Source: G963675935 sp963803125 (GTDB lineage Bacteria > Planctomycetota > Planctomycetia > Pirellulales > Thermoguttaceae). Taken from it: a stretch of 64,000 bases of DNA. Numbering within the stretch: the stretch's first letter is position 1; each line of letters starts with the position of its first letter. The stretch lies in the NCBI GenBank assembly GCA_963803125.1, contig CAWDLR010000003.1, positions 2,728,001-2,792,000 on the forward strand. The letters are read 5' to 3'. Below, in pieces: positions 43,113-52,072 of the stretch. The notes beneath the pieces were generated by a model that was not told the origin of the DNA, searched no databases, and saw only the letters and a list, made by a program, of their open reading frames with translations. The position numbers and the translations under genes are program-made.

Positions 43113-46100
43113 TCACTCACCGGCACCCTCCTTTCTCGAACCCTCCCGGCTCCTCTCGGCGTCCTGGGGGTGATACCGACCGTAGTCCTCGTCGCTTCTA
43201 AAGTATCCGGCACGTACGGGCTTCTTGGACTTTCTGAGTTCGGCAATCTGGGCGCGAAGTGCTTGTACGAACGGTGCTCGCTCCTTGTCGCTGATGGCGC
43301 GCTGTGCGGTAACGGTTGCAATGGCCCATTCGCATGCTTCGATCTGGAGCTGGTAGATCGGCCTTTCTTTGCGATTGTCGCACCACGCCTTCAGTTCCGT
43401 GGCATCCCTCCATATGTGCGAGGAATCGAGCATGGCGGCAGCGGTCTCCTGCCCCACGGACCTCAGCTCACGACAGAGCACGCCGATGTGCTTTTCGTAC
43501 GCGGTGGCAAGGCTGCGTCGAACAATCAACTGGCAGATGTTGCCTACTGTGTAGTTGACGCCATAATCGTCATGGTACGTTATGCAGTACCTCTTGTCTT
43601 CCAAGTGGGTTAGCAGCTCAGGCCAGGCCTCTCTTGCGTGCTCTACCAGCGACGCAATCGCCTTGTCTACGCGCTCGTACTCAGACCAGTTGTACTTCGG
43701 ATCGAAGGTCGGGTAGCCCCAGGAGCGATCCACCTGCTGGTCTGAGGCAGGCGTCACCCGAGGGACCGGATTGTGGTTCTCCAGAGAATCGATGAGCCGC
43801 TTTGCTTCAATTCCCTTTCCTTTCGGTCGGTGGTTGGCAGACGGTGCATTTGCAACGTCGCGCCGCTGCGTTGTGTAGAGTCTCACTGGCCCGAGCAGGC
43901 CGGATTCTTGTAGCGGGGAGTTCTTTCGCCAGACGCGATACGTGGCGAACGTTCGCCGGCCGGCGGGGCTTTGCTTGCCTTCGAGCAGCCACTTCGGCCA
44001 CGAGCGCAGCGAGCCGTCGGGGGCGCGGTCGCAGTCTTCGGGCAACTGCTCGTCGCCGATCATGCGGTTGACCGGGAGATTGGTCACTTGGACTTCGAGC
44101 AGATTCTCGCCACTGTGCAGGGCCTTGGTTGCTTCGACGCGGAAGGGGGCGTTCCAGAGGATGCCGAGGTCTTGGCCGTTGACGGTTACGCGGGCGATGA
44201 CCGCCACGCGGCCCAAGTCGAGATAGATCGACCGGCCGGCGGCCAGGGCGTCGGGCGGCAGGTTGAAGGTTTTGCGATAAACGGCCGTGCCGGAGAAACA
44301 TCTGACGCCGGCGTTGGGATGCTCGCTCCAGGAGGTCAATTTGTCGAGCGTAACGCTCGCCGGCGCGCCGCCGGACGTGATTGTCGCCTTTCGCTCCGCG
44401 AAAGTCGCGCTGCTTTCGCGGAGCGAAAGGCGACTTTGCTGCGTCGGGCCTGGCGGAAAGCGCAGTTCCCAGGGGCCGTCGATCGTGCGAGCGGCGGGAA
44501 TGTCATCCACGTTGCAGTGCAAGCTGCGGCCGGAAGCGGTCTTCAATTCGTAGCGTCCGTTTTGCCACGCTTCGAGTGAGAACTTTCCGTCGGCGGTGGT
44601 TTTCACCTCGGCAATCGGCAGCGGATCGATTACCTCGCCCAGGCAGATCGTCTGCCCGTCCAGGACAGTCGTATGGCGGGGCTGGCGGTTGACAGTGTAA
44701 TCGACCGAAAGGGCTTTCATCGTCTGCGGGGCGGGATCGTCGCCCTGGCCCAGCCGCCACGCCTCGAAACGCCGTTGGCCGCCGTCAACGATCGCCTGGA
44801 CCTTTGCCGTCACATCGCGGGTTCTGCCCGGATCGCCGCGGACGCCGTACGACGCTCTCTTGACCACGATCTTGGTCGAATCCGGCACAGCCGCAAAAAC
44901 GTCGCGTCCATCCCGCTTCACGGAAACGATCGAATCGTCACTGTTTTGCCCAGGAGGGAAACCGTTCTGCCCCGAAGGGAAGACGACGAACACCGATTCG
45001 TATGGTTCCAGCCGCAAGGGTATGCAAGTGTCGGCGAACCGCCATCGTTGGAACACGCCAACCGGTTCGGTGCGACCCGTTTGCGGCCACCAGAACTCGG
45101 GGCATCCGTGTGCCGCGCGGAAAGAGCACAGTCCCTGCACCACGCCGTCGATCTTATTCACCACAAAGTAGATATCCGTGCCGTCTTCGCGGCGGCGATG
45201 GGTGTAGCGCAACTTACCCTTGAGGGACGAATCACATGCGAAGTCCCGCGGTGGACCGTTCACGGCGAAGACCCTTGCCGGCGAGGTTCCCCAATAGATG
45301 GTTCCGTCTCCCACAGTCCGCAGACCTTCTCCATCGCTGCCCGCGTCCTTCCCCCATAGCTCATCGGCCAGCCGCGTCAATTCGCGGTCGCACTCGGGAT
45401 AATTGACCAGGCTCGGCGACTTCAGCGGCCGCGTGCCCAACACTGTCGCCCCGGCTTCGACGAGCTGCTTGATCTTCCGCAGCAACTCGGGCGTCATCGG
45501 CTCGACTTTTGGCAGCGGGCTGGGCGTATAGACGTAATTGCCTTCGACGTGCAGCACCGGCGCGCCGTAGGCGTTGTAACTGGGCAGAACGAGCAGCCGA
45601 TAGTGCATGCCCGAGGGCAACACGATCTGGCCGTTTTCGACCTTCGCCTGGATGAGCGCTTCCGCCGGACATCCGTCGTAGTTGTAGCCCCCGCGATCCG
45701 GAATCATCCCGCACTGGGCCAACGGAATCGGCGCCACAAACCGATGCGGCGCCCCTTCCGCCTGCAAGAACAAGATGTCCGCCACGGGCTGCCCCTGCCG
45801 CAGCATCTGCTGGCAGCGGGCGACGTACTCATGCCACGGCTTCGATTGCTCCCACCAGGTGAGCGAGCGGTGAAACACGGTTCCGATGAAGAGGAACGAG
45901 ACGCCGGGCGTCCGATCGAGCCAGGGCTGCATGATCCATTCGCTGAAGCAGTAGCGGTTCACCCCGGCGCAGAACGCCCAATCGCCCAGCGGCTTGAGCG
46001 TCGCCGGGTGGTCGAGAAAATCGCCGTGCCAGTTGGTGAACGCTTCGGCGGCGACGATCTGCCGACCGTAGACATGGGCCGCCGACGAGACTTCATCGAC

Positions 46101-47393
46101 AACGTCGCACAGCGGCATGCCGGTGTAGCAGCCGCGCTGCCAGAACTCGCACATCGGCTCGTCGGCCTGGCCGATCAGCCGCAGGTCATCGCTGGTTCCA
46201 TCGTAGCCTTCGATCGAAAGCCGCAGGCCCTTGCGGTGGGCAAGCTGCTTCAAGTGACCGGCGTAGTTTTCCAGGAGCATCTCGCAGACCGTTTCGCGGA
46301 GATCCCAGAGGAATCGCTCGGAGACTTCCAGGCTATCGACGACCAGCCCGTTGAGCGTGGGCAGATAGGGGAGCAGATCGTAACCGCGGCGGCGGCGGAA
46401 CTGCTGGCGGAAGCCGTCGGTCCAGTTGCCCGAACCGGCTTCCCAACTGTCGATGTGGGTGGAGACGATCGTCTTGGCGGCCAGCGGGCCGACGTCGGCA
46501 AGCAGCTTGCCGACCATCGCGTTGAACTGCGTTTCGATGGCGGCCTTGCTCAGTTTATCGCACTCCCAACCGTTGGCCTCGGCCTGGGCCGATCGGGTGA
46601 CGCCGCCGGCGATGGTGTGGCCGATTCGCAGCACGAGCCAGCGGCCGGGCGGGGCAGACCATTTTAGATGCCCGCGTGAATCGATGCGGTCGCTGATGTC
46701 TTGCACCCGGGTTGCCGCGATGCACTGCGACTTGGGAACGACCGGCCAGTGGGGATTGGTGGGAATCTCGCGCGGCCAAGGGACGCAGCCGGCAAAATCC
46801 TGGACGCCGGCAAACGATTTCGTGGAATCGAAGTTCTCGATGCGGCGGAACTGGCCGTTGGCGGCGGCAGCGGGCGCGGGACACGCCAGCACGACGATGT
46901 CGCGGTAGAAGTTGGCTTTGGTGGGCGGTCGGGGCAGGGCGGCGTCGATGTTCGCCGGACCCTGCACGAGCGTTTCGGACATGACGACTCGCTGGGAGGC
47001 TTGTTCCGGCTCGATCCACGGTCCGCCGCTGCCGGCCCAGCCGGGGTCGTTGTTGAGGTTGATTTCCAGGCCCAGGCGATCGGCCTCGGCGACCATGTGC
47101 TTGAACATGGCCCGCCAGGAGGCGGACATGAAGCGGTGCGGGCCGACGGGATTGCCCATCGCGCCATCCATGAACAGCAATCCGCCGATGCCCGCCCGCC
47201 GCATGGCCTCAAGATCGGCGGTGATCCCCTCGCGGGTGACGTTGCCTTCGAGCCAGAAACAGTAGACCCACGGGCGGGCGGAGTCCGGCGGGCGACGGAA
47301 CTCGTCGGCCAGTTCGGCGGCCGCGGCCGATTTGGCATAGGAGGCAGCGGAAGCGAGCGTAAAGAACAGGATCGCGAAACCGAGGGTTCTCAT
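43113..47393 (-). CDS. GH106 alpha-L-rhamnosidase-like hydrolase with unusual C-terminal extension
   Basis: A 1426-aa secreted protein with a signal at residues 1-26. Residues ~30-870 match the GH106 catalytic region: FWLEGNVTREGITADLEAMR, the VSTHIDSWEAGSGNWT and LSIEGYDGTSD segments with likely catalytic acidic residues, and FCFSEWIMQPW-like aromatic clusters. From ~900 beta-sandwich domains end with FLPPDALAAGRS-like, VTVNGQDLGILWNAPFR and LLEVQVTNLPVNRMIGD. A palindromic repeat is translated in frame at residues ~987-1004 (SRLSLRESSATFAERKATI). Residues ~1180-1426 are a separate helical domain (LIDSLENHNPVPR, FDPKYNWSEYERV, TVGNICQLIVRRSL) of a type usually found alone in planctomycetes, so the tail looks like a read-through fusion. 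Confidence 0.83.
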   Translation of the reverse strand: MRTLGFAILFFTLASAASYAKSAAAAELADEFRRPPDSARPWVYCFWLEGNVTREGITADLEAMRRAGIGGLLFMDGAMGNPVGPHRFMSASWRAMFKHMVAEADRLGLEINLNNDPGWAGSGGPWIEPEQASQRVVMSETLVQGPANIDAALPRPPTKANFYRDIVVLACPAPAAAANGQFRRIENFDSTKSFAGVQDFAGCVPWPREIPTNPHWPVVPKSQCIAATRVQDISDRIDSRGHLKWSAPPGRWLVLRIGHTIAGGVTRSAQAEANGWECDKLSKAAIETQFNAMVGKLLADVGPLAAKTIVSTHIDSWEAGSGNWTDGFRQQFRRRRGYDLLPYLPTLNGLVVDSLEVSERFLWDLRETVCEMLLENYAGHLKQLAHRKGLRLSIEGYDGTSDDLRLIGQADEPMCEFWQRGCYTGMPLCDVVDEVSSAAHVYGRQIVAAEAFTNWHGDFLDHPATLKPLGDWAFCAGVNRYCFSEWIMQPWLDRTPGVSFLFIGTVFHRSLTWWEQSKPWHEYVARCQQMLRQGQPVADILFLQAEGAPHRFVAPIPLAQCGMIPDRGGYNYDGCPAEALIQAKVENGQIVLPSGMHYRLLVLPSYNAYGAPVLHVEGNYVYTPSPLPKVEPMTPELLRKIKQLVEAGATVLGTRPLKSPSLVNYPECDRELTRLADELWGKDAGSDGEGLRTVGDGTIYWGTSPARVFAVNGPPRDFACDSSLKGKLRYTHRRREDGTDIYFVVNKIDGVVQGLCSFRAAHGCPEFWWPQTGRTEPVGVFQRWRFADTCIPLRLEPYESVFVVFPSGQNGFPPGQNSDDSIVSVKRDGRDVFAAVPDSTKIVVKRASYGVRGDPGRTRDVTAKVQAIVDGGQRRFEAWRLGQGDDPAPQTMKALSVDYTVNRQPRHTTVLDGQTICLGEVIDPLPIAEVKTTADGKFSLEAWQNGRYELKTASGRSLHCNVDDIPAARTIDGPWELRFPPGPTQQSRLSLRESSATFAERKATITSGGAPASVTLDKLTSWSEHPNAGVRCFSGTAVYRKTFNLPPDALAAGRSIYLDLGRVAVIARVTVNGQDLGILWNAPFRVEATKALHSGENLLEVQVTNLPVNRMIGDEQLPEDCDRAPDGSLRSWPKWLLEGKQSPAGRRTFATYRVWRKNSPLQESGLLGPVRLYTTQRRDVANAPSANHRPKGKGIEAKRLIDSLENHNPVPRVTPASDQQVDRSWGYPTFDPKYNWSEYERVDKAIASLVEHAREAWPELLTHLEDKRYCITYHDDYGVNYTVGNICQLIVRRSLATAYEKHIGVLCRELRSVGQETAAAMLDSSHIWRDATELKAWCDNRKERPIYQLQIEACEWAIATVTAQRAISDKERAPFVQALRAQIAELRKSKKPVRAGYFRSDEDYGRYHPQDAERSREGSRKEGAGE
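44383..44434. repeat. Palindromic repeat core inserted in-frame in the GH106 gene
   Basis: Perfect 22-bp arms (44383-44404 and 44413-44434) around an 8-nt centre. It has the same core (GTCGCCTTTCGCTCCGCG...) as the intergenic elements at 2229 and 7464. On the coding strand it yields a Ser/Arg/Glu-rich peptide without a stop. Confidence 0.92.
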
Positions 47394-47835
47394 CGGCGTT
47401 TTTCAGTGCTTCAGTTGGCGGGGAACGCAAATCAGGCGGGACGCAGCAAAGGGCTATTCTACCAAAGGTTGGCCGCGGCTTCCATCGGCGCTCGCATCGC
47501 GAGTGCGTTTATTGGTTCTCACGTTGAAAACGTCGTGCGAGAGCAGCCGGGAGCTAACAGCTCCCGGCAGTTTTCGCCCAAATCAGCGTGCTCCGGGAGC
47601 CGTTGGCTCCCGGCTATTGCCGACATTTTCAATCTGACACTCAATAGCCGGCGGGCTTGCCCGCCGCGAGTCAGCGACGTTTTTCGGCGGGTTCGCGGCG
47701 AACAAGTTCGCCGGCTAAACAGCCCGCATCTTGTGGGGCGTGTCGCGATTCTGTATTATGGATGGGAGTCGGCTCGCACGAGTCGCGCCCTGTTCGATTC
47801 CCGCCTCCGATTTCTTTCCTGACGAGAGTTGTCCC
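47394..47835. other. Intergenic region filled by dispersed repeats
   Basis: The 442 bp between divergent GH106 and GH29 genes are mostly two adjacent repeats: the CCGGGAGC-type hairpin at ~47520-47645 and the CCGGCGGGC/GCCGGCTAAAC element at ~47643-47719. Promoters for the two glycosidases must lie at the edges. Confidence 0.7.
47520..47720. repeat. Tandem pair of dispersed hairpin repeats
   Basis: The first part repeats the 39958-40085 element almost base for base (AGCCGGGAGCTAACAGCTCC, CTCCGGGAGCCGTTGGCTCC, ATCTGACACTCAAT). The second part (AGCCGGCGGGCTTGCCCGCC ... AAGTTCGCCGGCTAAAC) is related to 42863-42940. Confidence 0.85.
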
Positions 47836-49557
47836 ATGAACGCTCGAATCCTCCGCCTGCTTCTTGTTGCAACGATGGCTGCTCTGGTTGCCGCGATGCC
47901 GCTGCGCGCGGCCGACGAATCGAAGCCCTGGCTGAAGCCCGATCCCGCCGCGATGAAGCACTGGCAGGAGATGCGCTTCGGCATGTTCATTCACTGGGGA
48001 CCCGTGAGTCTGACGCAGCGGGAGATCGGCTGGTCGCGCGGGGCGGAGACGCCGATCGCGGTGTACGACAGTCTTTACAAGAAGTTTAACCCGACGAAGT
48101 TCGACGCCGACCAATGGGTTGCGGCGGCGAAGTCGGCGGGGATGAAGTACATCGTACTGACGACAAAGCATCACGACGGCTTCTGCCTGTGGGACACGAA
48201 GTACACCGACTACAACATCATGCACAGCCCGTTCAAGCGGGACGTGGTCAAGGAGTTGTCGGACGCTTGCAAGCGGCAGGGCGTCGCCTTCGGCACTTAT
48301 TACTCGGTCTGCGATTGGCATCATCCCGATTTCCCGGTGACCAGCCCCGGCGGCTCGAAGCGGCGGGAGAAATCGGATCTAGACGCCTACAACCGCTACC
48401 TGCTCGGACAGGTCGAGGAGTTGATTACGAAGTACGGGCCGCTGGTGACGATCTGGAACGACGTGCCGCAGATGTTTCACGGCCGCGGCGTCAACACGAT
48501 CAAGCTCGCCCGCACGCTGCAACCGAGCATCCTCATGAACAACCGCACCGGCGATGGCGGCGATTACGACACGCCCGAACAGGAGGTCGGCGCCTTCCGC
48601 ATGGATCGGCCCTGGGAGTCGTGCATGACGATTTCGGCCCACGGGCAATGGGCGTGGGGCGGGCCGAAGGACGGCGTCAAATCGCTGGCCGATTGCATCC
48701 AAATGTTGATCCGTTGCGCCGGCGGCGACGGGAATATGCTCTTGAACATTGGCCCGGAGCCGAGCGGGGCGATCGAGGATTGCCAACTCGATCGGCTGAA
48801 AGACATCGGCGGGTGGATGGCCAAGTACGGCGAGAGCATCTACGGCACCCGCGGCGGCCCCTATAAGCCGAACAAGTACCTGGCCTGCACCCGCAAGGGC
48901 GAAAAGGTCTATCTCCACGTCATGGCATGGCCCGAGGACGGGCTGAAACTGCCTCCGCTGCCGGCGCGGATCGTGGAATCGACCGTGCTGACCGGCGGCA
49001 GCGTCACTGTCAGCCAGAGCGACGACGGCATTATGGTCAACGTGCCGAAGGCCGACTGCCGCGCGATCGATACGATCGTTGTGCTTCGGTTGGACGGGCC
49101 GGTGATCGACATCGCCCCGATCGCCGTGTCCCGTTGGGGGCGATCGTTGACCGAGGGGAAGAAGGCCACGGCATCGAACGTCTTTCACAACGCGTCGGCG
49201 TTTTCCGCCAAGATGGCCGTCGATAGCGACCAGGCGACGCGCTGGGCGACCGACGCGGAGGTGAGCGACTGCTGGTTGGAGGTGGACTTGGGCAAGCCGG
49301 AGACGTTCGACCGCGCCGTGATCGACGAATGCGTCGATTACGGCGTCCGCGTGAAGGCCTTCCAGTTGCAGTACCGGGAGGATGGCGACTGGGTGACCTT
49401 CTTCCGCGGCACGACGATCGGCAAGGAGCGCGAGGTGAAGTTCGATCCGGTCACCGCCCGGCACGTCCGCCTCAACATCGAGGGCGGCGGCGGGCCGACG
49501 ATCAACGAGTTTGAGTTGTTCGCCCCGACAAAGGGCAAGCTGTCTGCGCGGAATTAA
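47836..49557 (+). CDS. Alpha-L-fucosidase-like GH29 enzyme with C-terminal discoidin (F5/8 C) domain
   Basis: A 573-aa secreted enzyme. The start at 47836 is chosen for the signal peptide ILRLLLVATMAALVAAMPLRA. The barrel shows RFGMFIHWGPVSLTQ, IVLTTKHHDGFCLWDTKYTD (the classic GH29 KHHDGF motif) and LVTIWNDVPQ at the expected nucleophile position, here N-D rather than F-D-G. GDGNMLLNIGPEPSGAIE follows. From ~430 a discoidin-like domain follows (NASAFSAKMAVDSDQATRWA, CWLEVDLGKPETFDRAVID, VRLNIEGG), likely glycan-binding. It heads a rightward group with the TIM-barrel gene at 49693. Confidence 0.9.
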   Translation: MNARILRLLLVATMAALVAAMPLRAADESKPWLKPDPAAMKHWQEMRFGMFIHWGPVSLTQREIGWSRGAETPIAVYDSLYKKFNPTKFDADQWVAAAKSAGMKYIVLTTKHHDGFCLWDTKYTDYNIMHSPFKRDVVKELSDACKRQGVAFGTYYSVCDWHHPDFPVTSPGGSKRREKSDLDAYNRYLLGQVEELITKYGPLVTIWNDVPQMFHGRGVNTIKLARTLQPSILMNNRTGDGGDYDTPEQEVGAFRMDRPWESCMTISAHGQWAWGGPKDGVKSLADCIQMLIRCAGGDGNMLLNIGPEPSGAIEDCQLDRLKDIGGWMAKYGESIYGTRGGPYKPNKYLACTRKGEKVYLHVMAWPEDGLKLPPLPARIVESTVLTGGSVTVSQSDDGIMVNVPKADCRAIDTIVVLRLDGPVIDIAPIAVSRWGRSLTEGKKATASNVFHNASAFSAKMAVDSDQATRWATDAEVSDCWLEVDLGKPETFDRAVIDECVDYGVRVKAFQLQYREDGDWVTFFRGTTIGKEREVKFDPVTARHVRLNIEGGGGPTINEFELFAPTKGKLSARN

Positions 49558-49692
49558 AAGTCGTTTGCGCAATGCGATATGGACCGTCCGGAGCCGCCGG
49601 GGAGATACTGAAGGGGCAAAGAGCTACGGTTGTCTCAGCGGCAGGACGTGATGGGTGTCTTCCCTTTCTTGCACTATTAAGAGGAATCGACG

Positions 49693-50646
49693 ATGAACAC
49701 GAACAGGACCCGACGGGATTTCTTGAAGACGTCCGGAGCAGTCGGATTGGGCGTAGGGCTGTTGGCGAGAGGCGGGCCGTTGCTGGCCGCGGGCGAGCTG
49801 CTGACGAAGACGCACGGCGCGCCCCATGCCGAAGCGATCGGTTGGCACCTGGGCTGCACCTCCTATTGCTTCCAACTGTTCACGCTCTTCGAGGCGATCG
49901 AGAAGACCGCCTCGCTGGGGCTGAAGTACATCGACATTTACACCGGGCAGAAGCTGGGCGGCAAGTTCGGCGACGTGATCGTGCAGCCCGGGCTGGCCAA
50001 GGAGTGCGAGATCGCCTTGAAAAAGAAGCTCGCCCGGCACGGCGTGGCCCTGGCCAATTACGCCTGCATGGAGTATCCCAAGGACGAAGCCGGATGGCGG
50101 AAGTTCTTCGTCTGGTTGAAGCAACTGGGCATCGACACCTTCGTGACCGAGCCGGCGGAAGGGGACGTGCCGATGATCGACAAGCTCTGCAACGAGTACA
50201 AGATGCGGGTGGCGATTCATGATCACCCGCGGCCGTCGCACTATTGGAATCCGGAGATCGTGGCTCGCGTCATCAAGAATTGCAGCCCGCGCGTCGGCGC
50301 CTGCGCCGACACCGGCCACTGGAAGCGGTCGGGCTTCGATCCGGTCGAGTGCATGAAGAAGTTGCAGGGGCGGATTCTCACTTTCCACTTCAAGGACGTC
50401 AAGAAAGAGGGCAACGGCTATCACGACGTCCCCTGGGGTAGCGGCGACTGCAACGTCCGCGGGATGATGGAGGAGGCCTGGCGGCAGCGATTCCAGGGAG
50501 TCTTCTCCTTCGAATACGAGTACCATTGGGAAAACTCGCTCCCCGAACTGGCCAAGAGCGTCGAGTATTTCGACAAGGTGGCCGCGGAGATCGGCAGCCG
50601 CGCCGTTCCGGCCGGCAGACGGCGGCGGCGATGGCCCGGAGCGTAG
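49693..50646 (+). CDS. Tat-exported sugar phosphate isomerase/epimerase-like TIM-barrel protein
   Basis: A 317-aa protein with a twin-arginine signal (MNTNRTRRDFLKTSGAVGLG, then LAAGE). The xylose-isomerase-like TIM barrel follows: YIDIYTGQKLGGKFG, VAIHDHPRPSHYWNPE, GACADTGHWKRSGFD, ILTFHFKDVK and GVFSFEYEYHWEN, with His, Asp and Glu residues placed as divalent-metal ligands. It is a homologue of the gene at 1349. The ~130-bp gap from the GH29 gene suggests the two are co-expressed. Substrate unknown. Confidence 0.86.
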   Translation: MNTNRTRRDFLKTSGAVGLGVGLLARGGPLLAAGELLTKTHGAPHAEAIGWHLGCTSYCFQLFTLFEAIEKTASLGLKYIDIYTGQKLGGKFGDVIVQPGLAKECEIALKKKLARHGVALANYACMEYPKDEAGWRKFFVWLKQLGIDTFVTEPAEGDVPMIDKLCNEYKMRVAIHDHPRPSHYWNPEIVARVIKNCSPRVGACADTGHWKRSGFDPVECMKKLQGRILTFHFKDVKKEGNGYHDVPWGSGDCNVRGMMEEAWRQRFQGVFSFEYEYHWENSLPELAKSVEYFDKVAAEIGSRAVPAGRRRRRWPGA

Positions 50647-50685
50647 AGCCGAGCGTGGTCAGTTGGCCACCCGCCTGAATTGAAA

Positions 50686-50738
50686 GGTGGGGCAGACATT
50701 CCTGTCTGCCCAGGGCAGGCAAGAATGCCTGCCCCACC
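50686..50738. repeat. Palindromic repeat (GGTGGGGCAGACATTCCTG)
   Basis: GGTGGGGCAGACATTCCTGT and CAAGAATGCCTGCCCCACC pair imperfectly around TGCCCAGGGCA. It is a dispersed planctomycete-type hairpin located between two same-strand genes. Confidence 0.8.
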
Positions 50739-50794
50739 CGTCAACTCAGGTGAAACGCGGCACCAGGAGTTGGCTCGGACTTTCTTTGCGGCCG

Positions 50795-50834
50795 CCCTCA
50801 CCCCCGGCCCCTCTCCCGCGAGCGGGAGAGGGGA
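50795..50834. repeat. Short palindromic repeat, copy 2 of the CCCTCTCCCG type
   Basis: CCCTCACCCCCGGCCCCTCT then CCCGCGAGCGGG and AGAGGGGAG; the same family as 33272-33312. It ends 13 bp before the start codon at 50848, so a hairpin here could affect translation. Confidence 0.8.
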
Positions 50835-50847
50835 GTTAGGTTGACCC

Positions 50848-51945
50848 ATGCCTATTGTCTATCCCATGCGCTCGTTCGGCCGGCAGCGGCTCGGACTGGG
50901 CGTCACCTACAAACTGCTCAACGAGCGCTTCGGCTTCGACCTGGGCCAGCGCTACCATCGCGATCTGGACTACCGTATCAAGACCACGATGGAGATCGAC
51001 CGCACGGTGTTCGAGGTCTACAGCGGCATCGGGCTGGGCTATGAAAACCCGGTTCCGCGGGTGAGCATCGAGCCGTTCGGCCACCGCTTCGTGCCGGTCC
51101 TGTACGGCTGCTCCTATGGCTTTGCCGCCGATGCCGAGCCCTGGAGCCGGCCGCGCGTCCTCTCGCCCGACGAGATTGAAAACCTGCCGCCGTGGACCGT
51201 GGAGCGGTTTGAGAAGAGTGAACCGGTGCAGGCCGTGCTTTGCCAAGTCAATCAGTTGAAGGCACACTACGGCCGGTATCGAGTCGCCGACAGGGAGTTC
51301 AATCCTCATTACCGCGGCATGAGCAGCCTGCAGAACCTGGGATCGGTGATCAATACGGCATTTTCGGTGCAGGGCGACCGGCTGCTGATGGATTACGTCG
51401 ATCGGCCCGATCTGGTGCGGAAGCTCTACGCGAACATCACGCAGTTGATGCTGCTTTGTTTGCGGCGTTTTGCGAAGGAAGACGGCTGGCCGCTGACGGA
51501 CGTGTTCGTGGGAGACTGCACCGTCTCGATGATTTCGCCGCGGCAGTATGCGGCGATTAACGCGGCGGAGGACCGGCGGTTGATGGAGTACGCCCGCTCG
51601 ATCGGGGCGCGATTCATGGTCCATCAAGATTCCGGTGTCACGCCGCAGATTGAGAACTACACCGGGCTGGAGTACGTGCAGGCGTTCGATTTCGGCCAGG
51701 ACACCGATTTCGAGAAGCTCGCCCGGCTGCGGCCCGATGCGGCGGTGAATTGCATCCTGTTCCCCTCGTGGATCGCGTCGCACGGATCGGAGGAGATTCG
51801 CGGCGAGTTGCTGCGGCTGATGCGCGTCGGCCAGCGATTCCGCGCGTTTACGTTCACCTGCCTGGAGATCGACACGAAACTCGACGGCGAGCGGATCTTC
51901 GCTTTTTGCGAAACGTTCGGAGAGTGCGCCGAAGAAGTAAACTAA
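50848..51945 (+). CDS. Uroporphyrinogen decarboxylase (URO-D)-family-like protein
   Basis: A 365-aa protein resembling the URO-D/MtaA-like TIM-barrel family of cobamide-linked methyltransferases: FEVYSGIGLGYENPVPR, NTAFSVQGDRLLMDYVDRPD, VGDCTVSMISPRQYAAIN, ARFMVHQDSGVTPQIENYTG and VQAFDFGQDTDFEKLARLRP. It lacks the usual N-terminal arginines of true heme-pathway HemE, so a methyltransferase-like or other role is likelier. It starts at the ATG at 50848, 202 bp after the isomerase-like gene. The substrate is unknown. Confidence 0.65.
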   Translation: MPIVYPMRSFGRQRLGLGVTYKLLNERFGFDLGQRYHRDLDYRIKTTMEIDRTVFEVYSGIGLGYENPVPRVSIEPFGHRFVPVLYGCSYGFAADAEPWSRPRVLSPDEIENLPPWTVERFEKSEPVQAVLCQVNQLKAHYGRYRVADREFNPHYRGMSSLQNLGSVINTAFSVQGDRLLMDYVDRPDLVRKLYANITQLMLLCLRRFAKEDGWPLTDVFVGDCTVSMISPRQYAAINAAEDRRLMEYARSIGARFMVHQDSGVTPQIENYTGLEYVQAFDFGQDTDFEKLARLRPDAAVNCILFPSWIASHGSEEIRGELLRLMRVGQRFRAFTFTCLEIDTKLDGERIFAFCETFGECAEEVN

Positions 51946-52010
51946 CCGTTTGCGGTCTCGCAAGCATTGCCGGCGCTTCGCCCCGCTCGACGCGGAGCGT
52001 CTGAAGAACG

Positions 52011-52035
52011 GGTTCCCACGCGGAGCGTGGGAACC
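52011..52035. repeat. Short REP-like palindrome (GGTTCCCACGCGGAGCGTGG)
   Basis: A 25-bp near-perfect palindrome, GGTTCCCACGCGGAGCGTGG then GAACC, in the gap between the URO-D-like gene and the convergent DUF4175-like gene. It is probably a dispersed repeat or a bidirectional hairpin. Confidence 0.75.
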
Positions 52036-52072
52036 AGAAACCCGCCACTTGCGGTTTCGCGGAGATCGCGGG

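Noticed and set aside
50848..51945. Calling the URO-D-like gene hemE
   Set aside because: The conserved N-terminal arginine motifs of true uroporphyrinogen decarboxylase are missing; a more general family name is safer.
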